Shown in pieces: positions 7,735 to 15,693 of a stretch of DNA of 27,811 nucleotides. The translations under genes and the position numbers were made by a program. The notes below the pieces were generated by a model, which saw only the letters and a list, made by a program, of their open reading frames with translations, was not told where the DNA came from and searched no databases. Each line of letters begins with the position of its first letter. Within the stretch, counting starts at the first letter, position 1. Source of the DNA: SYIM01 sp044359405 (GTDB lineage Bacteria; Pseudomonadota; Gammaproteobacteria; Burkholderiales; Burkholderiaceae_E); NCBI GenBank assembly GCA_044359405.1, contig JBIKMC010000010.1:1-27811 (forward strand), read 5' to 3'.

Positions 7735-7959
7735 TCAGATGAGGTGCGACATCAGGGTGTAGACCGCCGCCCTGACACCACCGATCAAGGTTCTGCTGCC
7801 CTCTGCGCCGGGTAGCCAGGAACGCCATGGAAGCAGCAGCAGCTGCGCAATCAGTGCAAGCCCCAAAAAGGTGGTGAAACTGACTGCAAAAACGATCCGG
7901 TAGGCAAACGACACGCCTTTGGCATCGTCACGCAGTGAAGCGCTTGTCATGGGAGTCAT
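7735..7959 (-). CDS. Small single-span membrane protein between pufB and pufA (PufQ-like candidate)
   Basis: 74-residue ORF with its own ribosome site (GGGGAA, 6 nt before the ATG at 7959), 23 nt after pufB and 14 nt before pufA. It has a polar N-terminus, one membrane span at about residues 20-44 (FAVSFTTFLGLALIAQLLLL), then a Trp/Pro/Gly/Arg-containing loop and an amphipathic tail ending SHLI. There is no A-x-x-x-H bacteriochlorophyll motif, so it is not a second alpha or beta chain. Length, single span and an Arg-Ala-Ala-rich C-terminus resemble the PufQ family of pigment and complex assembly proteins, but PufQ is normally encoded before pufB. The tail also faintly recalls the end of Rhodobacter PufX. 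A role in LH1 or reaction-centre assembly is inference from position only. That it is a real gene is well supported; its family is uncertain. Confidence 0.72.
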   Translation of the reverse strand: MTPMTSASLRDDAKGVSFAYRIVFAVSFTTFLGLALIAQLLLLPWRSWLPGAEGSRTLIGGVRAAVYTLMSHLI

Positions 7960-7982
7960 GGTTATTCCCCAGCAGCAGTGGA

Positions 7983-8129
7983 TCAGTGGAACCAGGGACG
8001 CCAGGCCCAGACCAGAATGTGTGCAATCACGGCAATTGCCGTGAAGCCCACGAGGCCCTGCATGTAGTACGTGTGAAACTCTTGGGCTTCCTCGTCGGTC
8101 AGACCTGAAACGCTACTTTTATTGCTCAT
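7983..8129 (-). CDS. pufB: Light-harvesting complex 1 beta chain
   Basis: 48-residue antenna polypeptide. Translation from the ATG at 8129 gives MSNKSSVSGLTDEEAQEFH, then a membrane span with the A-x-x-x-H bacteriochlorophyll ligand (His37), and the aromatic C-terminus WAWRPWFH typical of LH1 beta. The conserved TDEEAQEFH segment, including His19, is family-typical. A GGAG site lies 8 nt before the start. It is the first puf gene, 166 nt after bchZ, with three hairpins in between. It would pair with PufA in the LH1 ring. Confidence 0.97.
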   Translation of the reverse strand: MSNKSSVSGLTDEEAQEFHTYYMQGLVGFTAIAVIAHILVWAWRPWFH

Positions 8130-8154
8130 GGGAGGATCTCCACAGAGGTGGCCT

Positions 8155-8257
8155 GGTGTGTTGCCACACCGACAGCCAACTCCACGCTGGGCCCGCGTGG
8201 ATCAGGCAGCCGTAGCACCACGCCACGACATTCGTGTTGCCCGGTGTTGCCCCGGGC
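8155..8257 (-). other. Three tandem hairpins between bchZ and pufB
   Basis: The 166-nt gap between bchZ and pufB contains three perfect 6-bp stem-loops in a row: 8239-8257 (GCCCGG/CCGGGC, 7-nt loop), 8182-8200 (CCACGC/GCGTGG, 7-nt loop) and 8155-8170 (GGTGTG/CACACC, 4-nt loop). None is followed by a T-run. They lie in the 5' leader of pufB and are candidates for mRNA processing, attenuation or 5' stabilisation that separates bch from puf expression. A TGT-N12-ACA match at 8157-8174 overlaps the last one. I see no gene in this gap, so pufQ is not at its usual site. Confidence 0.55.
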
Positions 8258-8295
8258 GTATTCGAGGGAGGGAGGCAGGAAACTCGCTCGCGGTC

Positions 8296-9759
8296 TCATG
8301 CGGCCACCGCCAGATGAATTGCATTGCGTGCAGCTTCGACGCGCGCGGTCGTCACGCGGTCTTCACCGGCTTCTCGGGCCTCACGTTCAGCGCGGTCACG
8401 CAAACGTTTGGCCACCGATATCTGGATGAGCACCGGCTCGGCCGCCACCAGTTCGGCCAGCCTGGCCTGTGCCGGCTCGTCCCAGACGAGACTGCGATGG
8501 TCGATGGCAGCGGCGCCGGTCGGCGTCGGATCGATTCGATCAAGATCACTACCCAGCGGCAGGATGTGAAACAGCGCGTCAAACAGGGCGTTACAGAATT
8601 CCTGCACCAGATAAGTCGCCCCCGCATAGCCCATGAAGGGGGTACCGGTATGGCGTCGCACCAGCGCACCTGGAAATGAAGCCGGCACGAACGTGGCTCG
8701 GGCGCCTTTTTCGGCGAGATACATGCGTTCGTTGTAACTGCCGAACATCACCAGCGGCGCGCGCTCGTGACATAAACGCCGGATTTCGGCGTTATCAGTC
8801 TTGCCGCCTGGCTTGCGGGCCACCGCGAAATTGCAGGGCAGGCCTAATTCCTCTTCGAAGAAATTGCGCAAACCCCTTGCGTACGTTTCACCGGCAACGA
8901 CAGCGAAGCTGGCTGTGGCGAAGAAGTCTTGCGTGACCGAGCGCCAGAGATCCCAAACCGGCTTGATCGTGGTGTGCTTTTCAGTGGCAATAAAGGGCTC
9001 GGGGTCAAGCCCCAACAACTCACCCAGGGTCCGCAGAAAACGCGTCGTGCTCATGACACCAAATGGCGCATGCAGCCAGGGCCGGTCAATAGCCTCGCAC
9101 AGCAGCTGACCGTATTCGCGGTACATGCACACGCTGGCATCGGCCTCAGCCAGTTTTGCCACATCCGCCAGGTGACTACCCAGCGGAAAGACCATATTGA
9201 TGTCGGCGCCGATACCCTCGACGAGCCTGCGAATTTCAGCCAGATCACTGGGTGTATTAAAGGCACCGTAAGCGGGCCCGATGATGTTGACCCGGGGCTT
9301 CTCGCCCGCCTTGCGCGGCTTGAGAGGCGGCGACTTACGAGGACCGTACTCAGACCACAGCCAGGCCATGGCGCGATTGGCCGCCTGCCACTGGTCTTCA
9401 TCAATGGTGCGCGGCAGAAAGCGCTGAATGGTCGTGCCCTCAGGCGTGACGCCACCGCCGATCATCTCTGCAATCGATCCGGTAACGACCACGGCCGGCA
9501 AATCAGGATCCAGCGCAGCGTGAGCGCGCCGCATGGCACCTTCAGTACCCTCGCGGCCCAGCTGCTCTTCGGCAAGACCGGTGACCACAATGGGCAGCTC
9601 ATGCGGCGGCAATGCGTCGGTGTAATGCAGCACCGAGGTCACGGGAAGATTTTCGCAACCCACCGGGCCGTCAATAACGACCTGCAGCCCCTTGATGGCG
9701 GTGAACACATACACCGCCCCCCAGTAACCGCCCGCCCTGTCGTGGTCGAGTACCAGCAT
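8296..9759 (-). CDS. bchZ: Chlorophyllide a reductase subunit Z
   Basis: 487-residue catalytic subunit of chlorophyllide a oxidoreductase, the nitrogenase-like enzyme that reduces ring B of chlorophyllide to give a bacteriochlorin. It works as a BchY-BchZ heterotetramer fed electrons by the BchX iron protein. The N-terminal segment VIDGPVGCENLP carries Cys35, which in this family helps bind the [4Fe-4S] cluster shared with BchY. GPAYGAFNTPSDLAEIRRL and later segments are family-typical. Its ATG overlaps the last base of the bchY stop (TGATG), indicating translational coupling. The length is normal for BchZ. It is the last bch gene before the puf leader. Confidence 0.97.
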   Translation of the reverse strand: MLVLDHDRAGGYWGAVYVFTAIKGLQVVIDGPVGCENLPVTSVLHYTDALPPHELPIVVTGLAEEQLGREGTEGAMRRAHAALDPDLPAVVVTGSIAEMIGGGVTPEGTTIQRFLPRTIDEDQWQAANRAMAWLWSEYGPRKSPPLKPRKAGEKPRVNIIGPAYGAFNTPSDLAEIRRLVEGIGADINMVFPLGSHLADVAKLAEADASVCMYREYGQLLCEAIDRPWLHAPFGVMSTTRFLRTLGELLGLDPEPFIATEKHTTIKPVWDLWRSVTQDFFATASFAVVAGETYARGLRNFFEEELGLPCNFAVARKPGGKTDNAEIRRLCHERAPLVMFGSYNERMYLAEKGARATFVPASFPGALVRRHTGTPFMGYAGATYLVQEFCNALFDALFHILPLGSDLDRIDPTPTGAAAIDHRSLVWDEPAQARLAELVAAEPVLIQISVAKRLRDRAEREAREAGEDRVTTARVEAARNAIHLAVAA

Positions 9760-11363
9760 CAGCCCATCTCCTCGGCCTTACGGCGTGCGATGGCCTTTTG
9801 CACCTGGCGACGGGTATGGGCGCGAAAGTCTGGGCGCTCGACAGGTGCCCCACCCTGCCAGACGCCAGCCTTGTCGCCCGAACCGACATCGCCAAAGAAG
9901 TCCTTCATGGCATCGAAGCGGGCCTTGTTGCCGATGGCCGCATTGATGACCTGCGCCAGTGAGCCGGCGCCCGCAGCGCCCATGAGTGGTCGCGCGGAAA
10001 TGAGATTGGTGAAATACAGCGCGGGAATACAGGCCTGCTTGGCAGCCTGAACCACAGGCGTCGTGCCGATGGCCAGATCCGGCTTGAAATGCGTGACCGC
10101 AGCCAGGTCTTGCTCGAGCGAGGCGCGGTACTGCACCACCGTTCCGCGGGCCTGCAACCAGTCGCGATCAGGGTCGCTGTAAGGCGTCTGCGGACAGGCT
10201 GTCCCCACATAAGGGACTTCAGCGCCGCTTTCGATCAACAAACGGGCAACCAGAAGCTCGGACCCTTCATAGCCGCTGACGGTGATGCGTCCGCGAATGG
10301 GTGATCGAGCCAGCGCCGAGCGTACTCCGGGCAGTACCGCATCCTGAGCCGCGCCGATGGCCTTGGCACTGACGCCGGCAGCCTGGCCGATGGTCTCAAG
10401 CCATGCGGCCGTACCCTCGTAGCCGACCGGTGCTGAACCGACCACGGGGCGACCCGCTGCCTGGAAGGCACGAATGCTGGCCGTGTAGAAAGGGTGCACC
10501 GCCGCGACCACCGAACAGTCGAGTGCGGCATACAACTCGCGCCACTCGCGGGTCGGTACTGTGGCACCCAACGACAGTCCCAGGGGCGCCAGCATCTGCG
10601 CGATACCCATGGGATCCGCCGGAAACAGTTCACCCAGGAGGCTGACGGTTGGTAGTCCCGAGCGCGCTTGCCGAGGCGCGGCCACCGGCCCTGCCTTCGC
10701 TTCGGCCAGTGCGTACTGAAGCATGGCACCGGCCAGGACGTCTTTGGCCTCGGCATGCGTAGGCACACCAAAACCGGGAACGTCGATGCCGATGATTCGA
10801 ACCCCGTTGATTTCTCGGGGCAGCAGTTGCAAGGGCACGCCGCTGGCCGTGGGCACACACAGATTGATGATGACCAGCGCGTCGTAGCGCTCGGGGTCTG
10901 CCTGCTGATAAACCGCTTCGCGAATGTCTTCGAAAAGCTTTCCGGTCACCAGTGTTTCGGAATTGAAGGGTACGTAGCCGACCGAGCGACGCGCACCGTA
11001 AAAGTGGGACGTAAAAGTGAGTCCGTAGACACAGCACGCAGAACCCGACAGGATGGTGCCGGTACGGCGCATACGAAGCCCCACCCGCAACGAGCCAAAG
11101 GCCGGGCACATGCTTTGCGGCTGATCATGCGGTCCCTTGGGATAATCAGCGGCGTATTGCTCAAGCGTAGGCGCTTTGCCGGCGGCCTTGGCCGCTGACA
11201 GCATCTGATCGCGCCCCGCGTGACAACCGAGGCCATCCTGAGTGACCGCTGCAGGCACCGCGAGCGTGCTCGGCGCTGGCAGCGCCGTCCCAGCGCGCGC
11301 CGATGCCACGACAGGGTCGATGGACTCGGCCGGCAGAATCGGGATGGGCTGACGTGCGTTCAC
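9759..11363 (-). CDS. bchY: Chlorophyllide a reductase subunit Y
   Basis: 534-residue catalytic partner of BchZ in chlorophyllide a oxidoreductase. It holds the other cluster-binding cysteines; candidates are Cys47 (GLGCHAGRD), Cys86 (SMCPAFGSLR) and the Cys110-Cys111 pair (SGSACCVYGL), of which the first two and the C-C pair sit in conserved surroundings. The first 40 residues are Pro/Ala-rich and poorly conserved, as is common. It starts 6 nt after bchX and overlaps bchZ by one base. The nitrogenase alpha/beta-like domains run through the rest of the protein. Length is slightly above the usual. Confidence 0.97.
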   Translation of the reverse strand: MNARQPIPILPAESIDPVVASARAGTALPAPSTLAVPAAVTQDGLGCHAGRDQMLSAAKAAGKAPTLEQYAADYPKGPHDQPQSMCPAFGSLRVGLRMRRTGTILSGSACCVYGLTFTSHFYGARRSVGYVPFNSETLVTGKLFEDIREAVYQQADPERYDALVIINLCVPTASGVPLQLLPREINGVRIIGIDVPGFGVPTHAEAKDVLAGAMLQYALAEAKAGPVAAPRQARSGLPTVSLLGELFPADPMGIAQMLAPLGLSLGATVPTREWRELYAALDCSVVAAVHPFYTASIRAFQAAGRPVVGSAPVGYEGTAAWLETIGQAAGVSAKAIGAAQDAVLPGVRSALARSPIRGRITVSGYEGSELLVARLLIESGAEVPYVGTACPQTPYSDPDRDWLQARGTVVQYRASLEQDLAAVTHFKPDLAIGTTPVVQAAKQACIPALYFTNLISARPLMGAAGAGSLAQVINAAIGNKARFDAMKDFFGDVGSGDKAGVWQGGAPVERPDFRAHTRRQVQKAIARRKAEEMG

Positions 11364-11369
11364 GGCGTC

Positions 11370-12389
11370 TCAGGCCTGCTCGTAGACGACTTCGAGTGAG
11401 GGCTTGACCACTGCGTCACTGCCCATCATGTCGGCCACCGTCGCCGGTTGCAGCACCACGTCGCGCCCGACCGCTCCCGCCGAGAACAGGCCCAGCAGGC
11501 CGTCCTGTGAAAGGGGTTTGGGGCGCACCGGAGGCGCCTCAGCTACGTTCGTGGCGAGTTCCTCAAAGAGGGGTGCCCAGGGGGTTCCGGGACGACCAAT
11601 GATTTCGTAGCTGGCGCTCTTGCGACGAATGTCTTCGTGCGCGGGAATGGCCGCCAGGACCGGAATACCCGCATGCTGTGCGAACGCGGCAGCCTCGCCA
11701 GTGCCATCATCTTTGTTGATGACCATACCGGCCACGCCCACATTGCCGCCGAGCTTGCGAAAGTACTCAACCGCCGAGCACACGTTATTGGCCACGTACA
11801 GCGACTGCAGATCGTTGCTGCCGACCACGATGACCTTCTGGCACATATCGCGCGCGATGGGCAGACCAAAGCCGCCACACACCACGTCGCCCAGGAAATC
11901 GAGCAGTACGTAATCGAAACCCCAGTCGTGAAAGCCCAGTTTCTCGAGGGTTTCAAAGCCGTGGATGATGCCGCGACCACCGCACCCGCGCCCCACTTCG
12001 GGGCCACCCAGCTCCATGGCGAAAACGCCATCGCGCTTGAAACACACATCGCCAATCGACACCGGCTCGCCAGCGAGCTTCTTGCGCGATGAGGTTTCAA
12101 TGATGGTGGGGCAGGCACGCCCTCCGAACAGCAGTGAGGTCGTGTCGCTTTTCGGGTCACAGCCTATCAGCAGTACCTTGCGGCCCTGCTGAGCCATCAT
12201 GTACGACAGATTGGCCAGGGTGAAGCTTTTACCGATACCGCCCTTGCCGTAAATGGCAATGATCTGCGTCGTTTTGGTGACTGGGCCACTGGCAACGGGA
12301 TCAGGGTCAATCGCCGCTTCAGCGCTCAGCCTCGCCTTCATCATGATCTGCACGGTGGCAGACTGGGCTTGCGAACCACTGGTACTCAT
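11370..12389 (-). CDS. bchX: Chlorophyllide a reductase iron protein X
   Basis: 339-residue NifH-like ATPase, a homodimer that passes electrons from ferredoxin to BchYZ with ATP hydrolysis. The P-loop GKGGIGKSF is at residues 48-56, and GCDPKSDTTSLLFGG (76-90) is the next NifH-type motif. The two cluster ligands are Cys136 in GGPEVGRGCGGRG and Cys171 in DFLGDVVCGGFGLPI; two per monomer bind one [4Fe-4S] at the dimer interface. A variable tail of about 40 residues precedes the ATPase core, as is usual for BchX compared with BchL. Its ATG overlaps the bchC stop in an ATGA arrangement, so translation is coupled. Confidence 0.98.
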   Translation of the reverse strand: MSTSGSQAQSATVQIMMKARLSAEAAIDPDPVASGPVTKTTQIIAIYGKGGIGKSFTLANLSYMMAQQGRKVLLIGCDPKSDTTSLLFGGRACPTIIETSSRKKLAGEPVSIGDVCFKRDGVFAMELGGPEVGRGCGGRGIIHGFETLEKLGFHDWGFDYVLLDFLGDVVCGGFGLPIARDMCQKVIVVGSNDLQSLYVANNVCSAVEYFRKLGGNVGVAGMVINKDDGTGEAAAFAQHAGIPVLAAIPAHEDIRRKSASYEIIGRPGTPWAPLFEELATNVAEAPPVRPKPLSQDGLLGLFSAGAVGRDVVLQPATVADMMGSDAVVKPSLEVVYEQA

Positions 12390-13336
12390 TGCACGTGTCT
12401 CCAGTCGAGAACCATCTTCAGACAGGCGGAATCGCCAAACGCGCGCGGATAGGCGCTGACCGCGTCCTGCGCGGGTTGAAGGTCGGTGACGATGCCCGCC
12501 AGCGACAGGCGGCCGCGTTCAACTAACGCGTGCACGGCCATCAGATCATCGGGCGACCATTGCGCGGCCACACGAATGCGCGTTTCCCGCAGAAACGCCG
12601 GTACAAAATTGAATTGCAGCGGCTGGGTGTAGAAGCCGGCCAGCACCGCTTCGCCCTGTGGCGCGAGTGCGGCAATCCAACGGTCAAGCGCAGAGCCCTG
12701 CCCACTGGCATCAACAAGACTGCGAAAGCGACGCCCCTCATCGCGCGCCGGGTCGACAATCTCGTAGCCTGATGCGCCCGAACGACGTGACTCGTCAACT
12801 TCCCAGACCCGGGGTGTGCCGCCAAGGGCCACCACGATGCGGGCGATCAGGCGGCCCAGCGCGCCGTGCCCGACCACCAGCTCAGGCAGTCCGCCCGAAA
12901 CGCTACGAACAGCGTGGTGGGCGGTCGCAGCCAACGCAAACATCACACCGTGTTCGCCCAGGGCCGCGTCGATCCGAAGTACGCGTCGCGAGTGGGTCAC
13001 CAGCAGCGAAGCGGCGCCACCGAACAAGCCATGAGCATCCTGGTAGCAGTTGGCACCGGGCACAAAAACCCAATCGCCTACCGAGCGCGAGGCTGACACG
13101 CCGGCCGCGACGACCTCGCCAACCGTTTCGTAACCCGGCACCAAGGGATAGCCCATTCCCGGAAAATCGGGCATCTCACCGGTGAAGAACAGCCGCTCGG
13201 TACCCGTGCTGATACCGCTGAAGCGAGTGCGAACCACCACGTCCTCAGCACCAGGCTCGGTCAGCGCAACGCTGCGCCAGGCGAGCTTGCGCGGCGCCTG
13301 GATGACGACTGCCTGACTGACGGGATAGGCTTTCAC
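12386..13336 (-). CDS. bchC: 3-hydroxyethyl bacteriochlorophyllide a dehydrogenase
   Basis: 316-residue medium-chain dehydrogenase/reductase family enzyme that oxidises the C3 hydroxyethyl group to acetyl late in bacteriochlorophyll a synthesis. The N-terminal GroES-like region shows the typical STGTERLFFTGEMPDFPGMG and YPLVPGYETVGEV segments (residues 40-72). The dinucleotide-binding part contains VVGHGALGRLIARIVVALGG near residues 153-172. The gene is preceded by its own promoter-like sequence and two PpsR-type sites, and it couples to bchX by ATGA overlap. Length is normal. Confidence 0.97.
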   Translation of the reverse strand: MKAYPVSQAVVIQAPRKLAWRSVALTEPGAEDVVVRTRFSGISTGTERLFFTGEMPDFPGMGYPLVPGYETVGEVVAAGVSASRSVGDWVFVPGANCYQDAHGLFGGAASLLVTHSRRVLRIDAALGEHGVMFALAATAHHAVRSVSGGLPELVVGHGALGRLIARIVVALGGTPRVWEVDESRRSGASGYEIVDPARDEGRRFRSLVDASGQGSALDRWIAALAPQGEAVLAGFYTQPLQFNFVPAFLRETRIRVAAQWSPDDLMAVHALVERGRLSLAGIVTDLQPAQDAVSAYPRAFGDSACLKMVLDWRHVQ

Positions 13337-13376
13337 GGAGATTGTCGGAAGTGCGAACCAGAGGACATGACAGAAG

Positions 13377-13419
13377 TGTAAAAATATCTAGACACATTAA
13401 ATGTCTTTGCAACTAGACA
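13377..13419 (-). promoter_or_regulatory. Tandem PpsR/CrtJ operator sites upstream of bchC
   Basis: Two TGT-N12-ACA palindromes stand side by side: 13377-13394 (TGTA-N10-GACA) and 13402-13419 (TGTC-N10-GACA, a perfect consensus). They share CTAGACA at their right ends and are separated by 7 bp. They lie 41-83 nt upstream of the bchC start and just downstream of a promoter candidate. Paired sites with this spacing are the classic arrangement for PpsR/CrtJ repression of bchC under oxygen or light. Confidence 0.85.
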
Positions 13420-13421
13420 CC

Positions 13422-13449
13422 ATGCTAGGCTTTTTTTGACCCTTGTCAA
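13422..13449 (-). promoter_or_regulatory. Candidate sigma-70 promoter for bchC
   Basis: On the minus strand a perfect TTGACA (13449-13444) is followed after 16 nt by TAGCAT (13427-13422, four of six matches to TATAAT). The first PpsR site begins 2 nt downstream of the -10, so bound repressor would cover the start site. This gives an internal promoter within the superoperon, downstream of crtEF. The stretch 13450-13513 up to the crtF stop holds nothing else I can name. Confidence 0.6.
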
Positions 13450-13513
13450 CCTCCACGTGCAACTCAGGGGCATCGCGTGGTGCGCACGCCACCCTTCGCA
13501 AAGGCGCCACCGA

Positions 13514-14656
13514 TCAGCCATGCCAGGTCCCGGAAGCGGCCTGGGCCAGCAGCACACCCGTCTGCAGCGGCAGCGGCGTGGGCAGGGTGCGAACCGCGTC
13601 GAAGCCGGCCGCCTTGAGCATTTCGCCCAGACGCTCAGCGCTACGAGCGCGTCCCTTGCCCATGGCCAGCAGGTAAAGCCCGAAATAGGCATCGCCCATG
13701 GCGGCGGCACCCGGCGTGCCCGCCAGGGGTTCTGCGACCAGTACGTGTCCGCCATCGGGTGACAGCGTCCGACGAATCGACCGCAGGATGTGCATGACGC
13801 GCTCATCCGGATGGTCGTAGGCGACCCGAACCAGACTGACGATGTCAGCGCCACGGGGTAATTCGTCCGCAAAAAAGCTGCCGCCGGTGCAGTTCACACG
13901 GCTACCCAGTCCCTGCCCGGCCAGGCGCTCAGCTGCCCGGGCCGCGACGGCCGGCAGATCAAACAACTGCAACTGCAAGGCGGGGTGCGCCCGCGCTACA
14001 TGACTGAGAAAAGTTCCCTGCCCGCCGCCAACATCGAGCAGACAGCGATGGCGGCTGAAGTCGTATGCCTGCAGCACCTGTTCAGCCACCAGTGGCTGCG
14101 ACGCCGACATCAGATCCGAATAGTCGGCAACCGCCGACTCGCCCAGCGCCTTTTCGTCACCACGGGCTGCTGCCTCGGCATAGGCCCAGTAGCGCCTCAG
14201 CCGAGTCGGCCTTTCAGGATGCTGGAGCCGCTCGAGCGGGTCGGCGAGATCTTCATAGACCGCCTGGTGGTGTCTCACCAGCGCCGTGATGGCGTCGTTA
14301 CCCGCGACCACCGCACCCAGCATGCCCAACCCGACACGTGTATCACCACGCCACTCGAGCAGATCAAGCGACACCGCGGCACGCAGCAAAATATCGAGAC
14401 TTTCGGGGGATAGTCCGGTTTCGCGCTCAAGCTGCGCAAGGCTGAGCGGACCCGCCGAGAGCCGCTCGAAGAGCTTGAGCTGCACGCAGGCCAACAGCAC
14501 CTGGCTGTAAGTGAAGCCCGCCACCAGGTCGAACAGCCGACGCGACTGCCGACGCGCGATGCTGCGCAGCCCCGGCAAGGCCGAAACCCAGCGATGAAAG
14601 CGCGGGTCAGCGAGCAGGCGATCGCGCAGACCCGCCCAGGCTGTCACGGTGACCAT
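13514..14656 (-). CDS. crtF: Hydroxyneurosporene-type carotenoid O-methyltransferase
   Basis: 380-residue SAM-dependent O-methyltransferase that methylates the C1 hydroxyl of acyclic carotenoids in the spheroidene/spirilloxanthin pathway. The N-terminal half holds a helical, winged-helix-like dimerisation region (LFDLVAGFTYSQVLLACVQL at 41-60). The SAM-binding loop LLDVGGGQGTFL is at residues 206-217, followed by a second motif ADIVSLVRVAYDHPDE. It lies 8 nt after crtE in the same operon, the conserved crtEF pair in front of bchCXYZ. Its presence predicts methoxylated linear carotenoids. Confidence 0.96.
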   Translation of the reverse strand: MVTVTAWAGLRDRLLADPRFHRWVSALPGLRSIARRQSRRLFDLVAGFTYSQVLLACVQLKLFERLSAGPLSLAQLERETGLSPESLDILLRAAVSLDLLEWRGDTRVGLGMLGAVVAGNDAITALVRHHQAVYEDLADPLERLQHPERPTRLRRYWAYAEAAARGDEKALGESAVADYSDLMSASQPLVAEQVLQAYDFSRHRCLLDVGGGQGTFLSHVARAHPALQLQLFDLPAVAARAAERLAGQGLGSRVNCTGGSFFADELPRGADIVSLVRVAYDHPDERVMHILRSIRRTLSPDGGHVLVAEPLAGTPGAAAMGDAYFGLYLLAMGKGRARSAERLGEMLKAAGFDAVRTLPTPLPLQTGVLLAQAASGTWHG

Positions 14657-14664
14657 GACTGTGC

Positions 14665-15618
14665 CTAGCGGGCCACGCCGCTGACGACTTTTACCTGCAG
14701 GCCGGACGGACGAGGCACGCCTGCGGTTCGAGAGGCCAGCACCTGCGCACGAACCGCGCTGACCGAACCCTCACTGGGTACCAGCCGGCGTGACTCGGAC
14801 ACCACGAGACTGCGCAGCAAAGCCTCGCCGGGGCAAGGAGGAATGCTTGCGAGGGCCTGATCCATGAGAGTGTCGAAATGCTCGACCGCACCGGCCAGGC
14901 CCAGTTCGTGGGCTGCACTGGGACGCCCCAGGAGAAGATCCTGCCCAGAGGGCTTACCCAGCAGTGCCGGATCGCAAATCACGTCACGGATATCGTCGGC
15001 AACCTGATAGGCCTCGCCCAGGGCGGCACCCAGGCCCCACCAAAGGTCGGGCTCAGCCCCTGCGGCGGCCGCTCCACCCGCAGTCGCTGCCGAGAACAGG
15101 GCCCCTGTTTTGGCGCGCTGATATTCGTCCAGCCGGGCGTGAGGCTCACACTCCCAGGCCTGACCGGCGACGATTCCAAAGGGCGGACCCACGCCCTGAT
15201 CGAGCAGGTCGATCAATCTTGCCAACCTCAGCGGATGTCCACCTGCAGCGCTGGCCAGAGCCCGAAATGCCATGACGATCAGGCCGTCGCCCGCCAGCAC
15301 GGCCAAGCGTTCGCCATAGGCCTTGTGCACGCTGGGCTGGCCGCGCCTGAGATCAGCGTCGTCAAAACAGGGAAGGTCGTCATGCACCAGCGAGGCACAA
15401 TGAATGAGCTCAATGGCTGCCGCCATGCCGTCGGCCAGGCCTGGATCATCGTCGCCGCAGGCCAGTGCGACCGCCAGGCACAGCTGCGGACGGATGCGCG
15501 CCCCACCCGGAAATACCGAATGCCGCAGCGCCATCTGCAGGCGCGGCGCCGTGCCGGGGGCTGAGGCTGCGCGCAGGCTTGTTTCAAGGGCGTTTTCAAT
15601 ACGTTGCAGCAGGCTCAT
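14665..15618 (-). CDS. crtE: Geranylgeranyl diphosphate synthase
   Basis: 317-residue trans-prenyltransferase that makes C20 geranylgeranyl diphosphate for carotenoids and for the phytyl/geranylgeranyl tail of bacteriochlorophyll. The first aspartate-rich motif is DDLPCFDDADLRRG at residues 80-93 (DD-x4-D type) and the second is DDIRD at 208-212. The substrate-binding GGARIRP is at 38-44. It is the first gene of the superoperon, divergent from bchO with a 100-bp gap that contains PpsR-like sites. The C-terminus carries a short basic, variable tail. Confidence 0.97.
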   Translation of the reverse strand: MSLLQRIENALETSLRAASAPGTAPRLQMALRHSVFPGGARIRPQLCLAVALACGDDDPGLADGMAAAIELIHCASLVHDDLPCFDDADLRRGQPSVHKAYGERLAVLAGDGLIVMAFRALASAAGGHPLRLARLIDLLDQGVGPPFGIVAGQAWECEPHARLDEYQRAKTGALFSAATAGGAAAAGAEPDLWWGLGAALGEAYQVADDIRDVICDPALLGKPSGQDLLLGRPSAAHELGLAGAVEHFDTLMDQALASIPPCPGEALLRSLVVSESRRLVPSEGSVSAVRAQVLASRTAGVPRPSGLQVKVVSGVAR

Positions 15619-15693
15619 GCGAGACTCCGGAGGGTTCGAAGGCTAGGCCCGGATCAGGCCTGGGCAAGCCGAAAAGAACCCAATATCGACAAG

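Noticed and set aside
7115..7762. 215-codon open frame on the + strand across pufL, pufA and the small puf gene
   Set aside because: It is antisense to well-supported puf genes and has no domain or ribosome site of note.
7735..7959. Assignment of the small puf gene as PufX
   Set aside because: The resemblance is limited to a few residues at the C-terminus recalled from memory, and PufX is normally encoded after pufM in Rhodobacter, so I left the family open.
8929..10050. 373-codon open frame on the + strand
   Set aside because: It runs antisense across bchZ and the end of bchY, has no recognisable domain, and is a by-product of high GC codon use on the opposite strand.
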